Source: Candidatus Scalindua sp. (lineage in GTDB: Bacteria > Planctomycetota > Brocadiia > Brocadiales > Scalinduaceae). Taken from it: 64,000 bases of DNA. The position numbers and the translations under genes are program-made. Each line of letters starts with the position of its first letter. Within the stretch, counting starts at the first letter, position 1. The stretch covers positions 181,110-245,109 of the forward strand of contig JALDRB010000008.1 of NCBI GenBank assembly GCA_031316155.1, given 5' to 3'. Below the pieces are notes generated by a model. That model searched no databases and had not been told where the DNA came from. It saw only the letters and a list, made by a program, of their open reading frames with translations. This document shows positions 26,580 to 36,001 of the stretch, in pieces.

Positions 26580-27407
26580 ATGAGAAACGTAATTTTGTGT
26601 GCAGGAGTGATTTTTATGATCTTGTATGCCTCTGCAGAGATCGGGGCAAAAGAGATTGCCGTATTCGAGAAAACCTATGTGCGGGGAACCGGTAAACCAA
26701 TTACCAAGTCTGACACATTTTCTGAAATCTATGGTCTCGTGAAAATAAGAGTAACGAATGGAGGTCTTGAGGAGAAGAACTCCAAGAAGGTGAGCAGCGC
26801 CGAGATATCATTGAACGGTGAGGTCATATTTGCAGAATCCAAATTTAAGAAGAATGGAGAAACAATAGAAGCGAGGAAAACTCTTTCAGGAGGAATTAAT
26901 ACTCTTGATGTCACGTTGAAGGGGAAACCGGGAGGCGTGTTAGCGGTACAGGTGTTGATGCAAGATGGTGTCGTGCTGCCTCCTGATCCCGGAGAAGAAG
27001 GAACGTTAACTCTGCTTGGGACAGATAGCGATGGCGATGGGGTCCGCGACGACATACAGCGGTACATCTACTTTACCTATCCTGATGACGAGAAGCTTCG
27101 ACTAGCACTTACACATTATGCTATTGAGTTCCAGGGAGTTCTTGCAGACGCTCACGACCGTGAGGCGTCTTACAATCACGCAACAAATATGTCGCGTCAT
27201 AATGAATGCCTTTTTTATCTTAAAGATGAAGAATCTTTTGACATTAGTGATGCGTTGCTTGCAGAGATTTTAAATACTAGAGAGCGGAGTATCGCATACA
27301 TCACTTACAGTGACAATCTGGGTGGCAAAACCTTTAAAGGTGCTCCGATGAAAGAGTGGAAGGACAGCTGCTCATTCGATGTGGATGCTATAGGAGGTGT
27401 CGAATGA
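26580..27407 (+). CDS. Secreted protein with Ca-binding-like DSDGDG segment (copy 2)
   Basis: 275 residues from ATG 26580 (GAGGGG upstream). A signal peptide (NVILCAGVIFMILYASAEIG) is followed by a beta-rich domain of about 110 residues (ISLNGEVIFAESKFK; INTLDVTLKGKPGG), then LPPDPGEEG and the acidic DSDGDGVRDDIQRY loop, and a helical C-terminal domain with conserved cysteines that is shared with copy 1. The gene overlaps the lipase-like gene by 4 bases (ATGA), a sign of translational coupling. I do not recognise the C-terminal family. The acidic loop is typical of calcium-binding extracellular proteins. Confidence 0.65.
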   Translation: MRNVILCAGVIFMILYASAEIGAKEIAVFEKTYVRGTGKPITKSDTFSEIYGLVKIRVTNGGLEEKNSKKVSSAEISLNGEVIFAESKFKKNGETIEARKTLSGGINTLDVTLKGKPGGVLAVQVLMQDGVVLPPDPGEEGTLTLLGTDSDGDGVRDDIQRYIYFTYPDDEKLRLALTHYAIEFQGVLADAHDREASYNHATNMSRHNECLFYLKDEESFDISDALLAEILNTRERSIAYITYSDNLGGKTFKGAPMKEWKDSCSFDVDAIGGVE

Positions 27408-28990
27408 AAATTCGATGGCTATCTACTCTGGTACTTATCGTTACCTTTCTTGCTTTTTCAGGTGTAGGTTGTGGTGAGGATAAACAGCAGTGCCAACCAG
27501 ATGTAATTGTTTTTTTTTGCAATGGTGTGGGTAATCATAGGGAGGCAGCCGATAAAAACAGAATCTTACTGCAAAGTCGGCTAAATAAACATATATCAGG
27601 GATAAATCTTGACGGTAATATTACATACGAATTAGCTCACAATCCTTCTGTAGGTACATTTTTTCCACTTCTTGACTTTTTTGAGACATTTGTACAAGGT
27701 GTAGAAACCAAATACAGCAAATTCTGGCGCTATCTTGCCGGATTGGACCTCATGCCTGATATTCTTCAAGACAAATGGAAAGAGATTTCAAGCTGGGTTG
27801 ATTCGACCGTTGTAAGCTTGAACCCGTCGGTACAAGAGCATATTACCAAGTATGATTCCTATTTACGCGAAGGAAATGTCGTTGTGCTTGTGGCCCATTC
27901 CCAGGGTAACCTGTTCGGCAATATCGCTTATCTCGGTTTAGACCAGAGATACAGGAACGGTTTCGGTATCGTATCGGTAGCCAATCCGGACAGTTACGTT
28001 GCTGGTGGAGGGCCTTATACGACTATTCACGAAGATAAAATAATTTTGCCACTCCAATTTCTTTCCCCATTCTTTGCATTACCTCCGAATCTTGACAATT
28101 TCTTAGATTCTGAAAATTTGGCCGATTGGAGCGGCCATGAGTTTATTGACTCTTATATGGCTTCCGGTCATGATGCGGAAACGGTAATCCTTGATAACGT
28201 TGTCAATATGATCTACAATCTCAAACCGGCAGTAATAGAATGTGGGTGCGTTGAAGACTTAGAAAATCCGTCTCCCATGACAGCAAGATTCACCTATTTG
28301 ATTACTTCAGGGGGTCCTGATAACGCCCCTTTCACCGTTCAATTCACTGACACAAGTACGGGTAGCCCTACCGCGTGGCTCTGGGATTTTGGAGATGGCT
28401 GGACTGGCACGGTGCAAAATCCCACCCATACCTATGCCACAAACGGACCGCATATTGTGACGTTAAAAGCTTACGTCTCCGGTTCGTACACAACAGTACC
28501 TCCTGGAGCGGTAACGGGGAGGAAAAAAGACGGGATTGCAGGTTGGATGGACGGAGCATATACAGACTTCGCTACCAAGGAGTGGACAACTGTTTCTCCT
28601 CCCACACTTGGAAGGATAATATGGACGTATACGATATTTTTTAACCCTACTGTACACGCCTTCATGGGAGAAGATGCCGTATATTCCTACAACTTGACGG
28701 GCTTTCCAACTACAGACAGGGTAGCTGAACTTCAGATTATCTTTGACTCTGTCTACTATCCTCGCGGCGGAGTGATAACGGATAGCGGTAAAAGGCCGCA
28801 AATGTCTGAGGGTACTTGGCATACGGTTGAGGATGTCACATCAAAGCTGGGCACACAGTTCAATGTTGGGTGGACAGATGATACAGGCTTTGCAAACTAC
28901 GGTAGCGTTGGTGGTTATATCAGTGCGGGAACTCGTGTCAAGGTGACTGAGTCAACCGTTAGCTCTCGATGCATTCAAACAATACATTAA
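27404..28990 (+). CDS. Exported alpha/beta-hydrolase-like protein with PKD domain
   Basis: 528 residues from ATG 27404. The signal peptide ends at a possible lipobox (GVGCGED). The hydrolase-like part has an early FFCNGVGNHREAA strand/oxyanion turn and the nucleophile motif VLVAHSQGNLFGN (G/AxSxG type), followed by SVANPDSYVAGG and a histidine-containing segment (WSGHEFIDSYM). A PKD domain (about residues 300-365: FTDTSTGSPTAWLWDFGDG ... NPTHTY) follows, then a beta-rich C-terminal domain. It is probably a secreted or surface lipase/esterase-like enzyme. A truncated duplicate lies at 26251. Confidence 0.72.
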   Translation: MKIRWLSTLVLIVTFLAFSGVGCGEDKQQCQPDVIVFFCNGVGNHREAADKNRILLQSRLNKHISGINLDGNITYELAHNPSVGTFFPLLDFFETFVQGVETKYSKFWRYLAGLDLMPDILQDKWKEISSWVDSTVVSLNPSVQEHITKYDSYLREGNVVVLVAHSQGNLFGNIAYLGLDQRYRNGFGIVSVANPDSYVAGGGPYTTIHEDKIILPLQFLSPFFALPPNLDNFLDSENLADWSGHEFIDSYMASGHDAETVILDNVVNMIYNLKPAVIECGCVEDLENPSPMTARFTYLITSGGPDNAPFTVQFTDTSTGSPTAWLWDFGDGWTGTVQNPTHTYATNGPHIVTLKAYVSGSYTTVPPGAVTGRKKDGIAGWMDGAYTDFATKEWTTVSPPTLGRIIWTYTIFFNPTVHAFMGEDAVYSYNLTGFPTTDRVAELQIIFDSVYYPRGGVITDSGKRPQMSEGTWHTVEDVTSKLGTQFNVGWTDDTGFANYGSVGGYISAGTRVKVTESTVSSRCIQTIH

Positions 28991-29351
28991 TACGATCTCT
29001 CTTTATGAAACTTTCAATCCATTCGTCCTTAAATCGCAAATCCCTGGCCCAGACTGCAGAGCGAGTCGCACCAGGGCAGGCTGAAATCGTAATTCGTAAC
29101 GCCCAAATCGTAAATCTTCTTCCTTTTTTCTCTGTGATCTCTGTGTCTTATGTGGCTTACGAATTTGTATTGCAAAACAACCCCGCTCTTTTATAATAAC
29201 GGCAATACCGCTGTTCGTGATATTGCCGATAGCAGTCACAATTCACTTTTACCAAAAATTTAAATATCTTAAAAAAATTATGTTACTTGTTTATGCAAGT
29301 AAGATTTGAGTATACATTAAACTTTCAATATATTATGTGGGGAGTTTAAGC
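28991..29351. other. Intergenic stretch with short low-complexity repeats
   Basis: 361 bases. Short repeated words (aaatcgcaaatc, aattcgtaac, aaatcgtaaatc) occur around 29030-29125. An imperfect inverted repeat (gcaataccgctgttcgtgatattgc) lies near 29203. I see no gene on either strand. Confidence 0.4.
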
Positions 29352-29600
29352 ATGGATGCGGAAAAACTGTTAAAAAGAATCTCGATAAACACAGAGATAT
29401 GTTTTGGGAAACCTTGTATAAAAGGACATCGAATATGGGTCTCATTAATACTTGATCTTCTTGCTTCAGGAATGACTGTTGATGAGGTACTAGAAGAATA
29501 TCCACAGTTACAACCAGAAGATATCTATGCGTGTATTGCATATGGGGCGGAAATGTCTCGTGAAAGATACGTAGACATTACAACAGAGTCACCAGTATGA
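29352..29600 (+). CDS. DUF433 family antitoxin-like protein
   Basis: 82 residues from ATG 29352 (GGGGAG upstream). The DUF433 core is recognisable: ICFGKPCIKGHRIWVSLIL, the LASGMTVDEVLEEYPQL helix-turn-helix and the DIYACIAYGAEM helix. DUF433 proteins are predicted DNA-binding antitoxins that pair with DUF5615 PIN-like toxins, exactly as here (4-base ATGA overlap with the next gene). Confidence 0.82.
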   Translation: MDAEKLLKRISINTEICFGKPCIKGHRIWVSLILDLLASGMTVDEVLEEYPQLQPEDIYACIAYGAEMSRERYVDITTESPV

Positions 29601-29892
29601 AATTCAAAATTGATGAGAACTTTGGCCCAAAGATAGCTGATATATTAAAGAACATGGCTATGAAGCAAGTACAGTTTTAGAACAAGATTTATGTTCAAGT
29701 TCTGACAATCATATATTCGAGGAGTGTCAGAAAGAGGAGTATTGCCTGATAACTATGGATAAAGACTTTGCAAACATCCTTAACTTCCCTCCACAGTCAA
29801 GTCACGGTATTGTTGTCATCAGGTTGTCAAAAAGTCCTACATTGAAAGATATATATATGATCATGACCTATAAAAGGCTGCATAGAATATAA
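29597..29892 (+). pseudogene. DUF5615 PIN-like toxin, frameshifted
   Basis: From ATG 29597 the start MKFKIDENFGPKIADIL matches DUF5615 (PIN-like, MKFLxDENLP), but the frame closes at TAG after 27 codons. The next frame continues with the expected EHGYEASTVLEQDL, EECQKEEYCLITMDKDFANI and HGIVVIRLSK to a stop at 29892. A missing base in the AAAG run near 29655 explains the break. PIN-like toxins cut RNA; this copy is probably inactive, leaving the antitoxin alone. An assembly error is possible. Confidence 0.75.
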
Positions 29893-30286
29893 AATCTATT
29901 TCAGGAGCTATGGATATTGAACGGGCAGAAAGAGCCTGTTTATACCAGTATGTTGGACAAAGAATTTGCTATAGCAGCAGTAGCAAATAATCCACCTCAT
30001 CTAGTAGGGTGGAATTTCATTCAATCAGATAATATGGACGCCGTTAAAGCTGCAGTTATATTCCTATGGATAGTTTATTGATCACAGAGCTTCAGATATG
30101 CAGATAATTAAGAGTACGGAGGAAATTTACTATTAGCGAACCCAGACCCTTTCTTTACGTTCTTTATTTAAGATTTGTGAAAGATGTTTAATGTCGAATT
30201 TACTATTAGCCTTTATTTAGATTACTGAAGTTCTCCGAAAGGATATAAATTTATTGAAATATTTTCACCAAGAGAGGTTATTCGTT
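29893..30286. other. Intergenic stretch with one weak coding scrap
   Basis: A short open segment around 29935-30081 reads YTSMLDKEFAIAAVANNPPHL and beyond without a credible start. I cannot assign it and regard it as a possible gene remnant. The sequence repeats the phrase aatttactattagc(g/c) at 30124 and 30195. Nothing else is evident. Confidence 0.3.
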
Positions 30287-30454
30287 ATGAAACTTAAATC
30301 AGTTGAATTAGTCAGAAATATCCGGTATGAGAATTATCAGAAAAGCCGTAAAATGACTACTCAAGAAAAAATTGAGTATACGAGAAAATTGGCCAATAAG
30401 TTTTCTTCTTTTCATTCTGAGAAATTGTTTGAGCATAGTATACTCATCTCATAA
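30287..30454 (+). CDS. Short hypothetical protein truncated by a repeat
   Basis: 55 residues from ATG 30287 (AAGAGAGG about 12 bases upstream): basic and helical, with MKLKSVELVRNIRYENYQK and TTQEKIEYTRKLANKF. The last residues (SILIS) and the stop are contributed by the modular repeat that begins at 30439. The original protein probably continued and was cut short by repeat insertion. It resembles small antitoxin-like N-termini but I cannot name a family. Confidence 0.4.
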   Translation: MKLKSVELVRNIRYENYQKSRKMTTQEKIEYTRKLANKFSSFHSEKLFEHSILIS

Positions 30455-30551
30455 TGGTTTTCGGATAAAATCCGAGATAAAATTGAGCGAGTATAACTGC
30501 AACCAAGATTTGGTTTCCAGTAAAACCGAAAACCAAATCGGTTTTAGTATA
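30439..30551 (+). repeat. Modular repeat, intermediate-core form
   Basis: Both standard ends are present, with core gataaaatccgagataaaatt / gagcgagtataactgcaacc and an internal copy of agatttggtttcc. The copy at 60414 shares the agtat(a)actgcaacc variant. The left part supplies the stop codon of the small gene at 30287. Confidence 0.85.
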
Positions 30552-30974
30552 TTTCTCATAATAAAGGGTAAAAAAAATCTCTCTGATGTTTCCTCTCCAC
30601 ATATTTTCTCTCAGTTAACGTGTTCGACGATTTGTATACCATGTGATATCACAAATTGTTGTTTGTAACGACAATGCATATCTTCTCTGTAAACCTATAC
30701 GATAACCGGTTGTGGCTAATGAGCGGGAATATCGACAGGTTCCAAGGGTTTTATCGGTGAGAGGTTAAAGAAGGGGTGTGTTGTCATAGTGTGTCCTATT
30801 GACAAATACCAAATTTCTTGTAAAAATAACCACTTCGCAATATGCTAAATTCAAACCATAAGGACATTGCGTGTATCATTGCCTTGCATGGCATACGGCA
30901 TTTCAAACCATAATACATTCTATATTTATGTAAGGAATTTCAATATCTTCTTATATGTGCGCTGAAGGCGCAAG

Positions 30975-31026
30975 TTCCAAAATCCGTAAAAACTGCCATG
31001 GACGGCAGTTTTTACGGATTTTGGAA
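30975..31026. repeat. Perfect 23-bp hairpin
   Basis: TTCCAAAATCCGTAAAAACT plus GCC (30975-30997) is the exact reverse complement of 31004-31026, with a 6-base loop ATGGAC. The palindrome abuts the GC-rich AAGTTAG...CTAACTT element at 31027. It has no poly-T tail and no adjacent gene on its left, so its role is unclear. Confidence 0.75.
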
Positions 31027-31212
31027 AAGTTAGCCCGCCCGCACCGCCCGCCAGAACGCGCATCGGGCTGGAACGGTAGCGTTCGGGCTGGCCAGGATGG
31101 CCTAACTTGGAACATCATCTCTCAGAGATGAAACAGATCATACAATACAGATAGATACCGGCTGTTTACAAGAATTCAGTCGCTCACAGTTGAACGAGAA
31201 AAGTTAAGAAAC
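31027..31212. repeat. Direct repeat unit, copy 1 (GC-rich palindrome plus 100-bp flank)
   Basis: An 82-base element bounded by AAGTTAG and CTAACTT with inner palindromes (gcccgcccg; atcgggctggaacggtag). It is followed by about 100 bases containing atcatctctcagagatgaaac, agatcatac, tgtttacaag and gttgaacgagaaaag. The whole arrangement recurs at 32132-32310, so the two copies bracket the MntA-HepT module. Confidence 0.75.
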
Positions 31213-31287
31213 TTAGTAACATCGTAGAAAAAATAGAATGTAATTTGTTAATTTGAAAAAATTGACTCTCTATTTTGGAGTAAAAAC

Positions 31288-31581
31288 ATGAAATCGCTTA
31301 GTGAGATAAAAAAAATAATACAACAACATAGAGAAGAGTTAAAAAAAAATTATGCTGTAAAGGAGATTGGAATATTCGGCTCTTGTGCGAGAGGCGAACA
31401 GAATGAAAAAAGTGATATAGATATTCTTATTGAATTAGAAAAACCTGTAGGGTTTGTTAAATTCCTGAAATTGGAAAAATACCTTTCTCTTTTACTTGAA
31501 GCAAAGGTTGAGATCGTTACCAAAAAGGCATTGAAACCATATATTGGCAGGCAAATTCTCCGAGAGGTAAGTTATGTCTAA
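31288..31581 (+). CDS. mntA: MntA-type nucleotidyltransferase antitoxin
   Basis: 97 residues. The minimal nucleotidyltransferase signature GSx10DxD is present: IGIFGSCARGEQNEKSDIDILIELE. MntA enzymes add AMP to the HepT toxin and silence it. The stop overlaps the HepT-like gene by 8 bases. A decayed paralogue is at 47937, and an unrelated MNT gene is at 46557. The preceding 40 bases (tttgttaatttgaaaaaattgactc) recur with changes near 32080, as part of the repeat that flanks the module. Confidence 0.87.
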   Translation: MKSLSEIKKIIQQHREELKKNYAVKEIGIFGSCARGEQNEKSDIDILIELEKPVGFVKFLKLEKYLSLLLEAKVEIVTKKALKPYIGRQILREVSYV

Positions 31582-31927
31582 AGATAGACAGATACTGGAT
31601 TATCTTAATGATATCCTGGAATCAATAGCAGATATAAAAGAGTTTGTAAGGGAATTGTCTTATGAAAATTTTATAGAGGATAAAAAGACTATTAAGGCTG
31701 TTATCAGAAGTTTAGAGGTTATCGGTGAGACAGCAAATAAAATTCCTGTTGATATCAAGAAAAGGTATCCAGAAATACCCTGGCAAGAAATAATTGATAT
31801 GAGAAATAAACTTATTCATGAATATTTTGGTATAGACATCGATATTATTTGGCAAACCTTAGAAGACGACCTAAACCCACTTGAAGAAACAGCAAGAAGA
31901 ATACTTCATGATTTGGATTACACGTAA
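31574..31927 (+). CDS. hepT: HepT-type HEPN toxin (DUF86)
   Basis: 117 residues, all helical, with the catalytic RX4-6H motif in MRNKLIHEYFGID and the DUF86 landmarks DILESIADIKEFV, IRSLEVIGETANK and IPWQEIIDMRN. HepT RNases are neutralised by AMPylation of the tyrosine following the motif (here Tyr in HEYFG) by MntA. The gene overlaps mntA and looks intact, so this is a plausible working toxin-antitoxin pair. Confidence 0.88.
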   Translation: MSKDRQILDYLNDILESIADIKEFVRELSYENFIEDKKTIKAVIRSLEVIGETANKIPVDIKKRYPEIPWQEIIDMRNKLIHEYFGIDIDIIWQTLEDDLNPLEETARRILHDLDYT

Positions 31928-32131
31928 AAAATAGAGTGGCAGGGGGCAAATCTTTCAAATTGGAAAACGTGTTGTTCGTGATATTCTGTTGTAATGGCAA
32001 GGTCATTACGCATACAATACGAAGACGCTTGCGTGAGAAGCTGAGAGAAGATAAAAAGCTCTTTTAAATCGTAAAAAAGATTGAATATAATTTGTTAATT
32101 TGAAAGATTTGTCCCCCTTTGCCTCTTGGAA

Positions 32132-32310
32132 AAGTTAGCCCGCCCGTACCGCCCGTCAAAACGCACATCGGGCTGGAACGGTAGCGTTCGGGCTGTCCAG
32201 GATGGCCTAACTTGGGAAATCATCTCTCAGAGATGAAACAGATCATACATACATAAAGATAGTGGTTGTTTACAAGCATTCAGTTGCTCAAAGTTGAACG
32301 AGAAAAGGTT
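32132..32310. repeat. Direct repeat unit, copy 2
   Basis: A second copy of the unit at 31027: AAGTTAGCCCGCCCG ... ATGGCCTAACTT, followed by atcatctctcagagatgaaac and the tgtttacaag / gttgaacgagaaaag words. It lies in the 720-base gap between hepT and the helicase gene, which otherwise holds no recognised gene. A third, weaker echo (tataatttgtttgtttgac) is near 32535. Confidence 0.75.
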
Positions 32311-32647
32311 TAAAGAAGTAATCTTCTCTCTAACCGTTCAGCTTCTTAGATTCTTGATAAACGTTTTTAGCAGGAAGAAAATTTTCATATTCCCTGGTGT
32401 ATTTCAGAGAAGGCGCAACTGCTTCTTTTTTTTTATGTGAAATATGTTTCATATACTCTTTGGAAGAGGTATATCACCTCAACTGGTTTTCTAATTGGCA
32501 GTATGCTTAGAAGGAAAAAAATAAGGAATGAAAGAGTATAATTTGTTTGTTTGACTAATGTTTCAGTTGGTGACCCCAAGCCTCATTTATTTTACACTAA
32601 TTTTTTAATGGGTGCTGTCCCATGTTTCCTTGAAATAGCTAATAAAT

Positions 32648-35600
32648 ATGCCAACAATATTTGACAACATTGAAAACATATTAAAAGAAGGTCTGAATAA
32701 GACTTTAGAGAAATCCAGAAGGGCTGATTTCTGCATTGGTTATTTTAATCTGAGAGGCTGGACACAGCTATATGAACGTGTTGATCAATTGTCTGGAGAT
32801 TATCTTTCTGAAGAATACGACGATGATAATCAGTACTTTTGTCGTGTTCTCATAGGTATGCAGCGTCAGCCAATGGAGTTATTGGAAGAATTTTTTTCTA
32901 AAGATGAGAATTATGTAATAGATAATGCTCAGGTAATTGAATACAAGAAGAAACTTGCTAATGAATTACGTGAACAACTGACAATTGGTACACCAAACAA
33001 CAATGATGAAATAGCACTGAGGAAATTATTTAAACAGCTTAGAAGCGGAAAAGTAAAAGTTAAATTACATCTGGAATATCCCCTCCATGCCAAGCTTTAT
33101 CTTGCTTTTCGTGAGGATTATAATAGTCCTGTTATCGGTTTCGTCGGAAGCAGTAACCTGACTCTTGCCGGTATTTCAAAACAGGGAGAATTAAACGTTG
33201 ATGTTGTTGAACAGGATGCTGCCAAAAAACTGGCAAAGTGGTTTCAGGACAGGTGGGGAAATCGATGGTCTATTGATATTTCAAATGAACTGGTTCAAAT
33301 ATTAGATGAGAGCTGGGCATCTGAAAAAGAGATACCACCGTATTACATCTACCTCAAGACAGCATACCATCTATCAAGTGAGGCACGGGCGGGAGTTTCT
33401 GAATTTTCATTATCCAAAAGGTTTCAGGAAGAACTTTTTCCCTATCAGGCAAACGCCGTGAAAGTGGCAGCCCATCACCTGCATAAGAGAGGGGGCGTTA
33501 TTATCGGAGATGTTGTTGGCCTCGGAAAGACAATAACCGCAACAGCTCTTGCTAAAATATTTGAAGATGACTTCTTTCTTGAAACGCTAATCATCTGTCC
33601 AAAAAACCTGGTGCACATGTGGGAAGACTACGCACACAAATATCAATTACGCGCCAAGGTGATGTCGATAACAAAGGCACAGAAAAAACTTGGTAGTGAA
33701 AGAAGATTCCGAATTGTGATAATAGACGAAAGCCATAACCTGCGTAACCGTGAAGGCAAACGATACCGCTCTATACAGGAATATATTCAACTCAACGATA
33801 GTAAAGTAATTATGCTTACCGCAACACCATATAATAAATCATATTCTGATTTAGGAAACCAATTAAGACTTTTTATTGATGAAGAGGAAAACCTTGGCAT
33901 AAGTCCTGAACGATTTATCGAAAGCATTGGCGGCAGAGTTCAGTTTCGCGCACAATATCAAACCGGCGAAAACACTGTCACTGCTTTTGAAAAAAGCATG
34001 TTCTCCGATGACTGGAATGAATTGATGCGTCTCTTTCTCGTTAGAAGGACGAGAAGTTTCATTAAGGAAAACCATGCGAAGATAGCCAGAAAAACTCAAA
34101 AAGCTTATCTGGAATTACCCGATGGGTCAAAGCAATATTTTCCGCAAAGAATACCTAAAAGAGTAGATTTTTCATTTAAAAAGAGTGATAAAGATGACCA
34201 GTACGCAAGACTCTATTCAAAAGAAGTTGTTGATATTATTGATAAAATGAAACTTCCCCGATATGGTTTGGGACAAAAGATATATAGAGAGGAAAATCCA
34301 AGAGAGAGCATTGAACAACAGGAAACCGTAATCCTTGAAAACCTCAGCCGTGCAGGGACACAACTGAAAGGTTTTGCACGTACTAATCTATTTAAAAGAC
34401 TTGAGAGTAGTGGTTACTCATTCTTATTATCAGTCAGCAGGCAGTTACTCCGCAATTATCTCTTCCTGTATGCCATCGAAAATAACAAACCACTTCCTGT
34501 AGGAAAACAGGAAACAGCAATTATTGATGACTTTCTTTTTACGGATACCGAAGATGATACTGCTACAGAGATATTAGACTCTGAGGAAAAATACAGGAAG
34601 AATGCGCAGGAGTTCTACCTGTCATTAGTGCAGAAACATAAAAAACAGTATGACTGGATACGGAGTATCTTCTTTTCAGAGACTCTCAGAGAAGACCTCA
34701 TCAATGATAACACGCTTTTGTTTGAAATTATTTCCAGAAACAAAAGCTGGGTTCCATCGAGTGACCGTAAACTTATCGCATTAAAAACACTCTGTAATAA
34801 TACTCACTCGAAAGACAAAATACTTATATTTACCCAATACTCAGATACCGCAGAATATATTAATAGAAATTTAAAAGATTCAATTAACGGTTTTGAATAC
34901 GTGACTGGTGACATGGAAGACCCGACATCAATTGCATACCGATTCAGTCCGGTCAGTAATGACAAAAGAGATTTGATAGCTATTGCAGATGAAATCCGTG
35001 TTCTTGTATCAACGGATGTTTTAAGCGAAGGGCAGAATTTACAGGATGCCCATATTGTCGTCAATTACGATCTGCCATGGGCGATTATAAGATTAATACA
35101 GAGAGCCGGCCGTGTAGACAGAATCGGTCAAAAGTCAGACAAGATATACTGCTATTCCTTTCTCCCTGAAGATGGAGTTGATGATATTATAAATTTACGC
35201 GGTAGACTTCAGCATAGAATACGGGAAAATGCTGAGGCAATTGGTTCGGATGAGGTCTTTTTTGACTGTGACCCGGTAAACATCAGAGATCTGTATAATG
35301 AAAAGGCAGGTATTCTTGATGACGAAGAGGACAACGAAGTTGATCTGGCATCATATGCCTTTCAAATCTGGAAGAATGCCACAGATAAGGATCCTCAGCT
35401 AAAGAAGATAATCCCTGATCTGTCAAATGTAATCTATTCATCAAAGAAAAGAACAGATACAGAAGAGACAACAGGCGCTATTGTATATTCAAAAACGGCG
35501 CAGGACAATGATGTGCTTACGTGGATAGATACCGAGAAGAATATTGTTACACAATCTCAGTTTACTATATTAAAGGCTTTAAAATGCGACCCTGATGAAC

Positions 35601-36001
35601 CGGCTCTGCCTAAAATGAATTGCCACCACGAACTTGTCTCTGCCGCGATTCAGCATATCAAAAAGATTGAGGATACAATAGGCGGTCAGTTGGGGAAAAA
35701 GAGCGGTGCCAGGTATCGAACCTATATGCGGTTGTCCCGTCACATCGAAGCATATAAAGACACTCTCTTTGTAACAGAAGAACTAAAGCGTAGTGTGGAA
35801 GATATATACCACTATCCTCTCAGGGAGTATGCCAGAGAGACCATTAACCGGCAACTCAAAATGGGTATTTCGGATGAGGAATTGGGCACACTTATCGTTT
35901 CTCTCCGAGACGAAGGTAAACTGAGCATTAAGGACGAAGAAGAATTAATTCATAAAGAGCCAAAGATAATATGCTCAATGGGAATTATTGATAGTGAATA
36001 A
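32648..36001 (+). CDS. PLD-SNF2 helicase of a restriction/defence-type system
   Basis: 1117 residues. The N-terminal domain (about 1-230) is PLD-like with one HxK motif (LHAKLYLAF) followed by GFVGSSNLTLAG and GELNVDV. A superfamily-2 SNF2-type helicase follows: motif I GDVVGLGKTITATALA (about 289), DESHNLRN (motif II, about 364), motif III MLTATPYNKS, and VLVSTDVLSEGQNLQDA plus IQRAGRVDRIGQ (motifs V-VI). A helical C-terminal extension of about 200 residues ends the protein. Such proteins accompany DNA methyltransferases in anti-phage loci (compare DrmD of DISARM, or stand-alone helicase-methylase pairs). Here the methyltransferase gene follows with an 8-base overlap but is broken. No Shine-Dalgarno is evident. 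Confidence 0.85.
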   Translation: MPTIFDNIENILKEGLNKTLEKSRRADFCIGYFNLRGWTQLYERVDQLSGDYLSEEYDDDNQYFCRVLIGMQRQPMELLEEFFSKDENYVIDNAQVIEYKKKLANELREQLTIGTPNNNDEIALRKLFKQLRSGKVKVKLHLEYPLHAKLYLAFREDYNSPVIGFVGSSNLTLAGISKQGELNVDVVEQDAAKKLAKWFQDRWGNRWSIDISNELVQILDESWASEKEIPPYYIYLKTAYHLSSEARAGVSEFSLSKRFQEELFPYQANAVKVAAHHLHKRGGVIIGDVVGLGKTITATALAKIFEDDFFLETLIICPKNLVHMWEDYAHKYQLRAKVMSITKAQKKLGSERRFRIVIIDESHNLRNREGKRYRSIQEYIQLNDSKVIMLTATPYNKSYSDLGNQLRLFIDEEENLGISPERFIESIGGRVQFRAQYQTGENTVTAFEKSMFSDDWNELMRLFLVRRTRSFIKENHAKIARKTQKAYLELPDGSKQYFPQRIPKRVDFSFKKSDKDDQYARLYSKEVVDIIDKMKLPRYGLGQKIYREENPRESIEQQETVILENLSRAGTQLKGFARTNLFKRLESSGYSFLLSVSRQLLRNYLFLYAIENNKPLPVGKQETAIIDDFLFTDTEDDTATEILDSEEKYRKNAQEFYLSLVQKHKKQYDWIRSIFFSETLREDLINDNTLLFEIISRNKSWVPSSDRKLIALKTLCNNTHSKDKILIFTQYSDTAEYINRNLKDSINGFEYVTGDMEDPTSIAYRFSPVSNDKRDLIAIADEIRVLVSTDVLSEGQNLQDAHIVVNYDLPWAIIRLIQRAGRVDRIGQKSDKIYCYSFLPEDGVDDIINLRGRLQHRIRENAEAIGSDEVFFDCDPVNIRDLYNEKAGILDDEEDNEVDLASYAFQIWKNATDKDPQLKKIIPDLSNVIYSSKKRTDTEETTGAIVYSKTAQDNDVLTWIDTEKNIVTQSQFTILKALKCDPDEPALPKMNCHHELVSAAIQHIKKIEDTIGGQLGKKSGARYRTYMRLSRHIEAYKDTLFVTEELKRSVEDIYHYPLREYARETINRQLKMGISDEELGTLIVSLRDEGKLSIKDEEELIHKEPKIICSMGIIDSE

